DNA from: Chloranthus sessilifolius
Taxonomy: Eukaryota > Streptophyta > Magnoliopsida > Chloranthales > Chloranthaceae
NCBI GenBank assembly: GCA_021018995.1
Contig: CM037584.1
Span: 142,059,317 to 142,123,316 of the forward strand
Direction of reading: 5' to 3'
DNA: 64,000 nt
Shown piece after piece: positions 1-12,738 of this stretch. The position numbers and the translations under genes were made by a program. Position 1 is the first letter of the stretch; each line of letters starts with the position of its first letter. The notes beneath the pieces were generated by a model, which was not told the DNA's origin, searched no databases, and saw nothing but the letters and a program-made list of their open reading frames with translations.

Positions 1-2968
1 TAATCAATCATCAAGTGCCAAAAATGGCTTATAAATTGGGCTTTATAGCCATTACAAGGGAATAAACCTAAAAATAGAAAAGTATTATGTTCCCCTAAGT
101 GGTAACTTAGACTTGGATACAAAAGAATAAAATTTAAGGATAAAAAGGACAAATACGACACTTAAGCCGATGGGGCGTGAATTTTCACGAACATCCGTCC
201 TGGGGCTCATGGACGTCCGTCGCCTATCCACGGACGTTCGTCACACAAAAATAGTGAGGCCCTCAAAATCCGGACGTCCGTCCAAAACCTACGGACGTCT
301 GTCACCTGATGCTTTTGTGCCTCATGGGCTGACCTCTAGGGCCTTCCCTCAGTGGTTCTTGACTTTCCTTGGCCCTTCCGTCTCTTATTCCTCCGTCAGT
401 ACATCTTGTACGGCCTGAACCCTAGGTCCTTAGTGTCGGCATTCCCCGTCACCTAAGGCCTTAGCCCATTAGTCAACAGCCCAACTGGTGTGACCCAATG
501 ATAACAGGACTCAAACCAAACTTGTTGTCAACACCCGAGATGTTAGGACCCGTTAACCTAATCTGGCCCATGAGCTGGACCAGGCTAGACCCAGTAGAAA
601 TCGAACGCATGACTTAAAAGGCTTCAGATCTACGTCCTTTAGTCAAACTCATACACCAAATGAGGTGTATAGACCCGACATGTGAGCCAACCCAACCATT
701 TAAGCTCCCATGCACACATAAGTCGTGCATGAAAGTTGAGTGTCGACTGAGACAAAAGAAGGAAGGTCTCTCTTTTTTCCATCGTCTTCCACTTGAAGAG
801 TTTCCCCAACCATTCGATCGCTCCAAATCACCAGACACCACGACAGAAAATCATCACGATTCTGACCGTCACAAACTTATTCTCTAAACACAAGCTCTGA
901 TGATCAAGATTTGAAACAATTGAACGCATCTCTAACGGGGGGAATTATGCTTGAAAGCTCGGGGACTTCGCATGCAGAGAATCAGTCACGGTAAATGTCT
1001 GAACCCCATCTTGTAAGCCTAGAATTTCATAAATTTAGGTTCAAATTAGGTAGTCGTGGTCTGTGCATGCAAGGATTCCCGAAGTTCGGACACCCGAAAG
1101 GCTTGTAGCCAAATCCTTTGATCTCGGTGTGGTGGAACTGTTGCATGCATGCCCGGAAATAGACTAGAAGTTGTAAATGTGCGAGTAAGAAGATGACATT
1201 AGTTAGAATATGCAAGAAAGCTTGAAATTCGAACTGAGGATGGAGTAACAAGGAGCTAACGAGTCTATCAGGGTTTCCGCAGGGACATGGAGCCTCGCCA
1301 CAGTGAGAATTCAAGGCTAAATTGCCTCGAGAAAATCTCGCCGCAGTGAGAATCATTGAGTCATATGGCAGCTTATCAGCTCTTCGTGACGAGATGCTCT
1401 ATTTTGATGGGGCTTGGGTTTGTGATCTTTTGTGCCTTACAAGGCCATGACTTATGACTAGCATGATTTATTGACACAAAGTATGTGCAGTGTGTATTCT
1501 AGGCGATATATGAGGGACGATTGAGAAGAGTTTAGCTCCGATTTGCACACGTTTGTTCGCGAGTTTCTGATTTAAGGTAAGGAAAATACCTTGCCCAATT
1601 ATATGTTTTCTCGAAATCATGTTTGTGATGCGACCATCAAATGAACTAAATTTCCACAATGATATTTATATGTATCTTGAAACTCATGAATGTGAAGATT
1701 TGATTTTTCTTTTACGCACACGCCTTGCATGATTTTGTACGCACATCTTGATCTCGCATTGTACTCAATTTGTTGTGTTTTCGTTCTTAAAGCTTGCTCT
1801 ATCTACATGTACTTGATTTGTGTCTATGTGATATGATATCTGTAAGCATGTGCAATGAGGAGTGAAGCCTCCATGAGAGGAATGGAGTCCCCAGGGTTAC
1901 AACCATGTGTCCTACTACGGGCTGCTCAGTTCCCTAATACGAGATGCTTTGCCATGTGATTTGTTATAAGTTACATTAGTCGTAAGGGGAGTAGAATCTC
2001 CAAGAGAGGGGTGGAGTCCTCCGGGTTACGACCTTGTGTCCTACTACGAACTGCTCTATCCCCTACTATGGGATACTGATCCTAATGTCATATGATATGA
2101 TATGCCTCGAACCATGCTATGTGATATGCTACATTATGATTTTATGCTATGCATTCTAAATTGTTTCAAATACTTGTTACATGTGTTCATACTCGTTTCA
2201 TTGACATGCTTCGATTCGTGTTTCGATTTCTTGTCCCAATATGCAATGCATAAGCATATGTATTCGCCATCATGATTTGACTTGTTGAGGCTTTAGTAAA
2301 TGCTTTGCTGGAAATTGATACATTTTGATATAATACAAATTTTAATTGCTTTTATTTATGCATCAATAACATGAATTAGAATGATAAGGTGTGATTTAGC
2401 ATGGTATTTTCTCTATTGAGCTTGGATGAAGCTCACCCTTTGACTATACGTCACAGTTGCAGGAGCTGATATCGAACGTGATCTAGAGCGAGAGGACGAT
2501 CTGGATTACAGCTCGGAGGAAGAGGAGGACCTGCCTGAGAGGCATTTCCCCTAGCAGCTTGGAGTGATACTTGGATAGTTCTTTTGGGGTTTTTGATAAA
2601 CGGTAAATGGGGTGTGTAATTAAATACGATGATATGTTTTGATCAACTGTTTAGATGGAGGTCGGCCTTCATCGATTGATATATAGTTTCTTTTGGATTT
2701 GTGCATATGGTAGATAATTCTGTGGGTTTAGTTTGTAAATTTGTTATTACTATAGCTCTGTATGTTTTTCACTTTACGCACTTTACTTCTGCTTTTGTAA
2801 GCTTACCATTTTGTGAGGGTCTGATCCTTCCTATTGCTCATTGAGAGGAAAGATCGAGTTGTCAGGAAGTAATGCTTGCACTGCGATACCATAACATCAC
2901 TGTAATTTAGATCTTGTGTGTGTGATCCGACGGCACGGGTTTTTGGTAAGGAAATCCGGGTTGTCACA
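1..2968 (+). mobile_element. Gypsy-type long LTR, right portion (fossil)
   Basis: No coding region is supported here. The block ends in TTGTCACA at 2968, as LTRs of the TG...CA type do. About 500 bases before that end it carries a GCTCACCC...GTTGCAG stretch (2430-2475), laid out like the matching part of the long LTRs at 13.6-16.6 kb and 36.9-41.1 kb. Two imperfect direct repeats (about 1858-1940 and 1986-2070) share a CCTACTACG-type phrase. Bases 180-310 hold four close variants of a GGACGTCCGT palindrome. The left end is probably outside the window, so neither a target duplication nor an internal region can be seen. LTR identity is inferred from layout, not from a protein. Confidence 0.45.
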
Positions 2969-3123
2969 CCAACAGTGGTCAAATGCCTAAAAGGGAACAA
3001 TTAATCGTTCATTTTGATGGTGTTTGACCACTCTTAGTCACATTGTATAAATATTTTTTTAATGAATCTTGGGGCACCGGTTGATCTAAACATGGTTTAC
3101 TTTGCATCCCATGGTACCACTAA

Positions 3124-3969
3124 GGGCACGTTCATTTCAAGGTAATCCCTTTTCCTGTAATATCCACTTTACTTGTATTAAAGTACACTTTTTTTACTTG
3201 TAAAAAAGTACATAGTTGGTGTAAAATCGTTGTTCACTTCATTGTAAAAATATGGTGTAAAATCAACTTTATGGGCTACTATTCATTTTTCACTGAAGTG
3301 AACGGCTTGTGTAATATTGCACACTCCATAAAACTATAACTTCACCCCAACTCCTCCAGTCGGCATACGTTGACTACCTCTAAATTAGACGAAAGAGATC
3401 ATCTTATGCGTCAATATTTCACACAAAGGATCTTGAGATCATGGATATTTCATCAGAAAGTCAATTTTCTATTCCATGTGGTAGACATCCCAAAAAGTAA
3501 TCTTAAGTGGCATAAATCATGCTCAAACATGACTTTAGGGTCAGTTTTTGGGATGTGTGCCACGTTAAATAAAAAATGCTCGTCTGATGGTACGCCCATG
3601 ATCTAAAGATTCATTGTGTGGAAACTTGCTACGAGAAACAATCTCAATCGTCTTATTATAAGGCGGCTAATATTGCAGGCTAAAAGAGATGGGTTGAGGT
3701 TGCAATTTCATTGGCTATAAACAAAGGTACCCATTTACTTTTAGTTGGTACACTTTTAAGTCCGATTATAAGTGACCATTACAGATTATACCTACAACAA
3801 ATGAAAATTACGAGCTATAATCTTGTAGGTCAAAAATATTGCAAGTAATATTTAAGGCACAAAACACAAGAAATTACACTAAAATGAACAAGCAAAATAA
3901 TATTTTTTTGCACTAAAATGAGGTGATTACATTTAATATTCACATATTTCGTTGAAGTGAACGTGCCCT
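3124..3969. mobile_element. Hairpin MITE with GGGCACGTTC terminal inverted repeats
   Basis: The two ends are inverted copies: GGGCACGTTCATTTCA on the left and, read on the other strand, GGGCACGTTCACTTCA on the right. The flanking triplets are TAA and TCA, which would fit a three-base PIF/Harbinger-type duplication with one mismatch. An inner hairpin (about 3420-3640) belongs to a family seen again at 13.4 kb and 62.9 kb. No coding capacity is visible. The superfamily is uncertain; the inverted ends are clear. Confidence 0.6.
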
Positions 3970-4211
3970 CAATGAAAAAGTACTTTCACGTACATAAAAT
4001 CATGCCCATCTATAATTTAGCAATGGGTCAATTACCACATATCAACTCTTTTTGAAGTTAGGTGGCACATGATTTTGAACAATCAAAGCCATAGCTCATG
4101 CATTCAACTCAACTGGATGAAATAATTATACCCGTTGATTTGAACCATTCGGTCTACACTCTGTAACATAGACAATTGTACATAATTTCTAACAGCACAT
4201 ATTAAAGTAGT

Positions 4212-4292
4212 GGGATATTTACCTGACCAACCCTGTCAGATACACCTTTTACGTCAAAGGCCACGTAGTTTCACCTTTACCCAAACCCCGCT
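4212..4292 (+). repeat. Left terminal inverted repeat of MULE A
   Basis: Matches, on the opposite strand, the right end of the same element (about 12697-12777) and both ends of MULE B. The block containing TTTTACGTCA and the GTTTCACCTTTACCC stretch is best conserved. Confidence 0.8.
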
Positions 4293-4481
4293 ACGCATCG
4301 AGTCGTCGCCCGCCTGTAAGAAATGCCCAAGCTACCCCCAATGTAATAAATAGCCGCCCTTTTTTCAACTCTTCATTGTTTACCTTTTTTTTACTTTTTA
4401 CTTTTTCGTTCAAAGTCGGTGGAGAGGCGGTGTCGATTCGTAGACGCTAGCGTTCAGTTCTACAATCTTCAAGCTACCAAA

Positions 4482-4869
4482 TCTGTAAGTTGGAATTAAA
4501 ATTACCTTCCATTGTTGTAGATTTTTTTCTTCTCCTTTTATTGGTGCACATTTTATTATAATTTTTAAGGTTATCCTATATATAATCGATATCGACCGTA
4601 TATGTAATTGTTATCGACTCTATAAATAGTCGATGATGACTTCATATTAAATCGATATCGACTCTATAAATAGTCGATGGCGACTTCATATTATGTTATA
4701 TCGATTACAAATACGGTCGATATCGATTTTATTTATAGTCGTTATCGATTACATATACAATCGATATCGATTGTATATGTAATCGAAATCAATTTTATAT
4801 ATTACAGTTCATTTAACATTTAAACTATCCTTGTTAGTATGGGGCTCAGTCTTTTCTGTTTTATTACAG
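4482..4869 (+). other. Probable 5' leader intron of the MULE A Ulp1-type gene
   Basis: A donor-like GTAAGT follows AAATCT at about 4482. A pyrimidine-rich TTTTATTACAG acceptor lies just before the start codon at 4892. The intron would contain repeat array A1. The matching region of MULE B has the same flanking words but is about 1 kb longer. Confidence 0.5.
4586..4805. repeat. 22-bp palindromic repeat array A1
   Basis: About ten tandem units of 22 bases, each TCG-N4-CGA plus a 12-base A/T-rich spacer. It lies in the probable leader intron of the Ulp1-type gene and corresponds in position to the array near 24.6 kb in MULE B. Confidence 0.9.
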
Positions 4870-5762
4870 TTCATTTCAACAAGCTGTCAAGATGGTTGTA
4901 CACCGACCTGTTGCCAAGTGTTCCCCCAGTGTCATTTCAAATCTCTACGATAGTGCTAACTCAACTTGAAAGAAGTTGCTAAGAGATTCAGATTTCGGTA
5001 GAATATTTCAAATGCCTAAGGGTGTGAGATTTCTTAGAGACGTGGTCGATGCGATGTTGATGTTTCGGGTTGAAAAAAATTACTTTCGAATCGGGAAGGC
5101 TGATGTCTATCTTCGAAAGTTGGACATTGTATTGATATTGGGCCTTGCCGTAGTTGGCCCACAAAAGTATACCCCGTCCGTCAAACCACCGGAAGAACAA
5201 ACCATTCGATACAAATATTTTTGTGTGGAACTCCTCATGGGAAAATTCTCCGATCTCACATAAATAATGTAATTTGGAGAGCGGAAAGTGATGACGACTT
5301 CATAAAGTTATCCCTTCTATATGTGTTGTGTATATTTCTTTTTCTCGGGTCCCACCATCAACTGGTAGAAGACCACATCAACCTCATCGATGATGTCGAG
5401 AACTTTAACCGAACTCTGTGGGGTCTCCACGTGTACCATGACTTGATAGAGTATATAATAAAGGGCGCGGCGAATAGAAAGATCGTCGAGATGGATAAAG
5501 CCCTTAAGACGTACAACACATATGGATGCATATGTGTACTTTAATGGTGGGCTTATGAGATACTGCCAGATATCTCGCCTGCCCAAATAGGCCTTAAGGA
5601 CCCTTTCCCACGACTGGTGAAATGGTCGGATAGAGCGTAATCAAGGATCAAAGGTTACACTCACGGACAGATGTTAGACAGCAAGGTATGATGTCTATTA
5701 AATAATTTAAATAAATAAAGTTGAGTAGAGAGACCCGATGCCGATTCAAATAAATAAAGTTA

Positions 5763-6049
5763 TCGATTTTGTGATGAATCGTTATCGACTTATTAAATAC
5801 TCATTATCGATTCTGTAACAAATCGCTATCGATTATGTATTGAATCGATAACGACTTAATAAATAGTCGATAGCGATTCATTAAGAAATCGATAACGACT
5901 ATTTAATAAGTCGATACCGATTTATTTTAGAATCGATAACGATTTATTAAATAATCGATAGCGATTTGTTACAGAATCGTTAACGACTATTTAATAAGTC
6001 GATAACGATTCATTACAAAATCAATAACGACTTATTAAATAGTTGATAC
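5763..6049. repeat. 22-bp palindromic repeat array A2
   Basis: About thirteen 22-base units, mostly TCGATAACGA or TCGATAGCGA cores with spacers such as CTTAATAAATAG. It occupies the first coding intron of the Ulp1-type gene (donor-like GTATGA near 5686). Same position as array B5. Confidence 0.92.
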
Positions 6050-6754
6050 TTTGTATTTGGAATATATTATTAATTTAGTTTGTTATTTACCGTGTTTCCT
6101 TACATTTCAAAAAATACGCGCTCCCCTCGTACCTGTTGCCTTTGAATTAGAGATACTCGTCTTAAAAGAATATCTACGAGGTCAAAATGTTGCTGGGGGA
6201 AAAGGAAAGAGGTTCCCCTCGTGTTGGTCAAGAAAGCTGTGGAAGAGTTCCGGCCAAAAAAGAAGAAAAATTACATTCTGGTCGAGAATATTGATGAGAA
6301 AGAATTTGATGACCAATCAACATCGTACGAAGAATCTTCCTCGAAAGAGGGCCCCGTCCATGTAGATGTAGAGCGGCCAAGAACTAGGGGGGCCACGAAG
6401 GAGAGCCTAGCTGCGAAATGGAGCCCAATTGCACCGTCCTCCTCCAATGAGTCGTTGTTGAGGAGGGTTGACACTTTGACGCTGGAAAACTTGAAGCTCA
6501 CCTAAAGAGTGAGCCATTTGGAGGGAGAGAATGTAGTCCTGGCGAAACGTTATGCCTTCATCGAAAAACTATGCAACTCCTTGAATGAGCAGCTCAATTC
6601 AAGGGATGCGGAGTTACAGAAGTTGAATCACTACAACTCGTTGGTCAGAAAGGGTCAGGGGAATATAAAAGAACTTCTTGAAATTTTACTTAAGGCGAGA
6701 CCTAAGGTATGTGTTGATACGTAATTTTTATATATTCAGGATTGTTAAAATAAA

Positions 6755-6991
6755 TCGATATCGACTGCATATAGAGTCGATAACGATTGTAACTACAATC
6801 GAGATCGACTATATATAGAATCGATAACAATTATATGTATAATCGATATCGACTGCATATAGTCGATAACAATTGTATTGGCAATCGATATTGACTTTAT
6901 ATAGAGTCAATAACGATTATATTTATAATCGATATCGACTGCATATAGAGCCGATAATGATTAAATTTAAAATCGATATAGACTTTTTATA
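6755..6991. repeat. 22-bp palindromic repeat array A3
   Basis: About ten units, many TCGATATCGACTGCATATAGAG-like. It starts about 40 bases after a GTATGTG donor that follows the coiled-coil exon. Same position as B4. Confidence 0.9.
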
Positions 6992-7683
6992 ATGGGGACC
7001 AAAAATTATTTCTTATACTGCACCATTATTTCGATGTTCAGGATATCACTATTGAGGAGCTGATATCGAAGGTGTGTGATACAGCCGTCGATAAGGAACC
7101 AACAGTTTCAATGCATGAGGATTCTCCCATGGACGAAGTGGATGGCGAGTCAGCGAAAGAGACACGAGGCTAAGTCGATAAGGGTCTAGCTCTTCCCAAT
7201 TGCCTCCCTAACAAATTGACCCTCGCTTAAGACCTAGGCAAGGGAAACTCATCAAAACAACTGCCGTCAAACTTAGGACACAGCGAAGGGGAGCGACGGT
7301 GAAAAAGCCTATAACTGGGAAGGCCATTGAAGGACCTATGATTGAGCTCGGACGGTGCCTCGATGCACTACCGAGCACTCGGTCTCTGATCGATGATGCT
7401 ATGCTGTCGACAATGAGCAAAAATATATGCTAGACATATAGAACAAGCCTGAGTCTGAGGACGAGTAAGTCATTCTTTCCAGGAACAAGCCTGAATCTTT
7501 TACTTTATTATTTATTATGAAAATTAGTTACGTTGACCTTTATTTATGCAGCAACTACGTAAGCACTGTCGGTAATTATATGCTGGTGGTGCAATCTTTC
7601 ATATGTTTGGTGGGCACGCATTACTTGAATAATTTTGTAATTAAAGTAACCCTACTGTAGGCACAAATAGATAATATAAAGAT

Positions 7684-7918
7684 GTCGACTACTCGAAATA
7701 GAGTCAATGACAACTCTTTATATAGTCGTTATCGACTCTAGAACGAATCGATATCGATTCATTGTAGAGTCGATAACGATTATTTATTTAGTCGGTAATG
7801 ACTATATGGAGAATCGATATCGATTTATTGTTAAGTCGATAACGATTATTTATTTAGTCGGTAACGACTGTATGGAGAATCAATATTGATTCATTGTAGA
7901 GTCGATAATAATTATTTA
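7684..7918. repeat. 22-bp palindromic repeat array A4
   Basis: About ten units. Two adjacent 44-base pairs are nearly identical, showing recent local duplication. It lies in the intron before the Ulp1 peptidase exon. Same position as B3. Confidence 0.9.
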
Positions 7919-8967
7919 TATATTATTAAAGTGCAGGAGACGACTTTTTGAATGTTGCATATATAACTGTAACTGCATTGGTTTCATATTATGGGCGAGT
8001 AATTGATGACAATATTCATCTTGATGCAAAGGACAAATGCTTCCTTATGTGCCCTACCGCTCTGACCTATATGGGCTTTGAACTGAACGATTTCAACAAG
8101 TTTCTTCTTGCTAAAAAATTATACGAAGCATCGTTCGAGGTTCAAGTCAACGGTGGGCTGCCCATAAATTCAAACAGAACCAAGGCAAGAAGCTGTTGGA
8201 AAATTTCTTCTTCAATCAGTTTCGGAAGCTGTGAGCTTACGAGTGCAGCACAGTATGCTCCCAACCTCTTTATAATTTTTTTTATAATTTTTTCTATTAT
8301 ACCTTTTGAGATTATATTACTTTTTGTAGATATTTATCCCAATTCATTCACAACAACCATTACACTGGGCGCTTGCGATCGTTAAGGTAGTTGAACGATC
8401 GATAATGGTCATCCACCCTATTTTTAGTAGGCCCTCTAAGGAAAGATATCTAACCCAATTACAAACGCTGGTAAGATATTTTGCTTAGCATATCTTTCAT
8501 CATTGTTAGCTTAGCATATCTGACATTCCTCTATTTCAAAACAAACCCAATACCTTCCCGCAGTTTTATATTCGTACGGTGACTCCACTGCACTGAATGC
8601 GAAGACATATCCTTGGTCATCTAGTGACTGCCGGATCAAAGTCGTTCCCCAACAGACCAATTTGTGTGATTGTGGGGTGTTTGTGGTGAAGTATGTGGAG
8701 TACTTCATGTTGGGGAAGAAATTTGACTTCGCGCAATCAGATATGGATAAGATCAGGATAGAAATTGGTTATACACTGGCTAAATACACCGGCGATGGAG
8801 GAGGAGAACTGGAGCAGGACGACAAAAAGGAGAAGGCGCAGTAGTAGAGTGGTTATAATGTAAACGAAATATTTTGTAAATGTAAATGACACATTTTTTG
8901 TAAATAAAATATTTTAATATAAATGAAACATTTTTAAGTAATAGTGATTATAATGTAGAAGTAGCAG

Positions 8968-9273
8968 TCATTATCGACTTTATATAGAGTCGTCATCGAC
9001 TATATAAATAACCGATAGCGACTCTATATAGAGCCGCTATCGACTTTAGATAGAGTCGTCATCCATCGACTATATAGATAGTAGATAGCGATTCTACAAT
9101 GAATCGATATCGACTTTATAGAGAGTCGATGGCGACTCTACATAGAGTTGATGGCAACTCTATATAGAGTCGTTATCGATTATTTATATAGTCGATGACA
9201 GCTCTATATCCAATCATCAACGACTCAATATACAGTCATCATGACTATATATACAGTCGCTGACGGCTCATTT
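8968..9273. repeat. 22-bp palindromic repeat array A5 between convergent genes
   Basis: About thirteen units with CTCTATATAGAG-type spacers. It lies between the 3' end of the Ulp1-type gene (8844) and the 3' end of the transposase gene (9420). Same position as B2. Confidence 0.9.
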
Positions 9274-9419
9274 GTATATTCCATGTTGCATGTTTTTGAG
9301 TAACTGTATAGTCTAAAATTACAACTATTACGAAACAAAAAAATCGAGATTCTAAGTTTCTGAGCAAATATATATTGTCTCGTTTACATTTCATCTATCA
9401 TTATTAAAAATATACACTA

Positions 9420-12170
9420 TCAACCCATCAGTCCCACTGCCGTGCAACTTCTGGGATTGTGCCCATACTCACTGCACCTGCTACACTGTAGGGCCCTAAC
9501 CTCACCCTTACACCTTATCCTTCTCTTTCTTGAACGGCCGGCTTACTTTCGACAATTATAGGGTGGTCTCACTTTCATTTTTTCAGGGAGTTGCTCTGCT
9601 TGGAACTCCCATTGGCTTTTATCGAGGGTGGGAAGCCATTGCTCGTCGTATATTTGTCTAAAGCAAGCAATAAAAAACTACTTCTCACAGAAGTTATGGT
9701 AATCATAACTTCTCCGATTGATAGCCGTCACGGTATGGGAGCAAGGCAAGCCATGAATGTGCCAACGGCAGTAAGTACACATCTTGTGTACCAAGTCGAT
9801 GTGATGAATGAAATTTTCGGAGTTGATTTGGAATTGATCACGCCCGTATAGTTAAGCTCTCTTTCTACCAGCCCATTGCAACACCTTCTTCATATGCTCG
9901 TCTACTTTCGGACAGAGGAGGGTGGTCCATTTCTCATATATTTGTCGGTGCTTTTGAAAATTATCGGCGGCTTTCTCTCTAGTAGTTCTGGTTAAGTCGA
10001 TAATTGGTCTCTCTCGAGCTATCTTTAATATACTGTTTAAGCTTTCTACATTATTCGCAGTCAGAGAATCATACTATCTTCCTTCCATATATGCACGTGC
10101 CCAATGCTTCGGGTCTATTTACAAAATATACTCTACAGCCTGAGGATCAGTAAGATCTTTCTTCATTTCGTTCATAAAATAATCAAATCTCTCTACTAAA
10201 TATGCACGCGTAGCTTTCCACCATAGACCATTCACATTGTTCCTGGGATACTTGTGTGCCAAATTTTATGTTATATGTCGCATGCAGTAGTTGTGATATG
10301 CGTTAGGAAAAATATGTTTCATCGCCTTTATTAAACCCTTCGACCTATCCGTGATAAAAATGAAATCTTCGTTAAACCCACCGATCACGAACGCAGCTAC
10401 CCATTCAAGAAACCACATCCATATATCCTCTTCTTCTAACTCGATGACGGCAAATGCTAACGGTAATATATGACCATTACTGTCTTGCGCCGAGGCGATA
10501 AGTAGGATCCCTTCGAAACGTCCTCGTAGGTGTGTGCCGTCTACAAGCAATATGCGACGAAATGTATTGCGGTAGCTTCCAATGCACGGACCAAAACTCT
10601 AAAGAAATCTTTGGAACTTATCGTCAAGCGTAAGTTGAAAGGATGTTTATACATTAGGATCTACCCTCTCCATCTCCTTCACGTAGGCCGGTAGGTCCAT
10701 AAATTGTCCTTCCCAACTGCCTCTAATATCATTAAGGGCAAGTTCTTTTCCCCTCCAAGCCTTTTCATATGAGATTTACATATTATAAGCTTTTGCAATA
10801 TCAAATATTATCAACGTTGGTGTATAGTCGAATCCTTCCATAAGCTTATCCCGTATATAGTTGGCTACGAAGGAGATTGTTGCATTACGGTGAGCATGCG
10901 GTCTGATCTTAGCGGCCCGCATATGTGAGTACTATTGAATATCTTGATTTGGGTAGAGTCGAGCCCAGTTAATTTAGACGCATATATTCGCCACGAACAA
11001 TTAGGTTTGTAGCATCCGGCTGTCACTCAATAACTAGCGGTTTTTAAAGGCCGAATTTAAAAGTTTTTTTTTACCGCGTGCTTTCAATGATCTTTGAAAT
11101 GTTTGTTTGTCTCTGAAGATCTCTCCAACTTTAAATGTCCAATTCTGATATTCAATTTCTGCCTCTTCATCAGAAGAGTCGCTCGATGTCTCTGACACTT
11201 CGTAATCTCTGTCTACAAGGGGATTATTAATGTCTCTCACAAAAATTTTTGAATCCTCTTTTATAAACCCATCCGATTCACTTTCATAATCTTCTTCTAA
11301 GATATCTTCATTAGTGGGTTGAGGATGACTACGCCATTTACTAGCGGTGTTCTCAGGTGGTTGACTAGATCCTTCACCGAAGGGGTTCTAATGTGATTGA
11401 CTAGATCCTTCACCGAATCGATAATGGCGTGATTAACTAGGTCCTTCACCAAAGGAGTGCTCATGTGTATGGACATGAGGTTAAGTTTCTCCGGTAATTC
11501 CCATCGATAGCATGGTAGAACATAATTCGTGAGTCAACCAAGTTGTCCATCCACCAGGGAAGATATGACTGAAATCGTCGGTATCCACCACCCTTTCTGA
11601 AGTGTAGTTTAACCATTGACTATATTGTTGTGACCCATGCATATATTTTAGTGGGTCATCATACAATTCAATCGGAGCATCGTTTAAATCAAAAGTTGCT
11701 TTCCTAGTAGTCATGTTCGCCATAATATCATTGTCATCGTCTAACGGGACGGTGTCGTATATAGTTTCATCCTCCTCAAACTTACATGACTAAAATGAAT
11801 GACTACTCACAAAATCAGTCCCACCAAGATCTACTTATTCAGCTTCGACTCGGAAGGATGACGGTTCCTTAATGATAAATATCTTTATAATGCCCACCCC
11901 GGATCTATAAAACGTAAATAGGATGGCCAAATCATCAACGTCCAAAATGTCGGCAACCACAGGGGTATTCACTATCTTCATATAAAACTTTATGGAAACT
12001 GTTTTATCCGCCCTCGCAAAACTGACAGCAGACATTCGCCTCATGAATTGTTCATAAGAAATACTAGTTGAAATATCAATAACCCTCCACCGGCAACTTT
12101 CATACAAGTCAACATCGTTTACAAGAAGGCCATCACAGTGACAAAGAAGATGAATTATTACTTCCGTCAT
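9420..12170 (-). pseudogene. MuDR-type MULE transposase of MULE A (broken)
   Basis: Homologous along its length to the transposase of MULE B. The start codon (12170-12168) opens MTEVIIHLLCHCDGLLVND; the stop (9422-9420) follows a VGLMG ending like that of B. Open blocks remain at 12170-11835 (N-terminus), 11723-11481, 11240-11034 (start of the MuDR DNA-binding region) and 10550-10266. The last is the catalytic core with LLVDGTHLRGRFEG, ITDRSKGLI and YCMRHIT. Between these blocks the frame is lost several times, and the C-terminal SWIM and zinc-knuckle part is degraded. It shares one in-frame TAG (about 10599) with MULE B. At the codon where B has its private TGA, A keeps CGA (Arg). Confidence 0.85.
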
Positions 12171-12246
12171 CGCATGTTTAAGAATGAGACGGAAGGGATC
12201 ATAAGACTGATGACACTAAAGAGAAAAGATGATTCTTAACACATAT

Positions 12247-12342
12247 AGACTCTAAATACAATCGATATCAATTATATTTGCATTCGATATCGACTGTATA
12301 TAAAGGCGATAACGATTATATTTGCAATCGATATTAACTTTG
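12247..12342. repeat. 22-bp palindromic repeat array A6
   Basis: A short array of about four units just upstream of the transposase start codon in MULE A, matching B1 in position. The other arrays are two to three times longer. Confidence 0.8.
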
Positions 12343-12738
12343 AAAAAAAAAATGATCCAAAGAAATAAAGACTTTCTTATATTGCACCATTAAGAGACCT
12401 TAATAAACTGAAAATGGAGTTTAAGTAAGATACATCGCATCGCAAGGGAAAACTGCAGGGTCTTCTTGTCACAATGGAGAAATGCAGGGGCTTCTTCTCC
12501 CAAGCCTCTGTTTTATTCTTCGAAATAGCAGATCAGAGCAAATTAGACTAAGGAAGAAGACATCGTCACTTGACCCACCTCTAACTTTTTAGCAAATTAA
12601 AATGGGGAAGAAGATGATGCTTTGTGGATTAAAGAAAGTCATAGAATGGAGTAATTTGGACTTTTTACTCTCCTTAGGGTCGGCTAGGCTTGGAGCTGGT
12701 CGGTTTGAGTAAATGTGAAACTACAGTGCTTCTAACGT

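Larger units (their letters stand above)
4892..8844 (+). pseudogene. DUF1985-like / Ulp1 cysteine protease gene of MULE A (broken)
   Basis: A multi-exon gene of the transposon, apparently non-functional. The start codon at 4892 opens MVVHRPVAKCSPS, shared with MULE B. Exon 1 (to about 5690) has a DUF1985-like region (WRAESDDDFIKLSLLYVL, then DDVENFNRTLWG). Exon 2 (about 6110-6705) holds a KKKK-rich stretch and a coiled coil (LEGENVVLAKRYAFIEKLCNSL...). Exon 3 (about 7044-7468) is basic and Pro/Lys-rich in MULE B. A short exon near 7552-7640 encodes VSTVGNYMLVVQSF. The last part (about 7935-8844) is the Ulp1 peptidase: HWALAIV at about 8364 carries the catalytic His, and VPQQTNLCDCGVFVVKYVEYF (about 8647-8709) carries Gln, Asp and Cys. 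Breaks include a TGA near 4973, a frameshift near 5220 and a TAA near 6503 where MULE B has CAA. The exon 2 acceptor AG seen in B is lost here. The family removes SUMO or related modifiers; its benefit to the transposon is unknown. Confidence 0.75.

Noticed and set aside
614-1659. Small open frames on both strands in the first 1.7 kb
   Set aside because: They lie within LTR-like sequence, show no domain, and overlap one another in opposite frames.
4586-9273. Regularly spaced short repeats resembling a CRISPR array
   Set aside because: The sequence is clearly plant nuclear, the 'spacers' are themselves related A/T-rich palindromes of 12 bases, and the arrays lie in introns of transposon genes.
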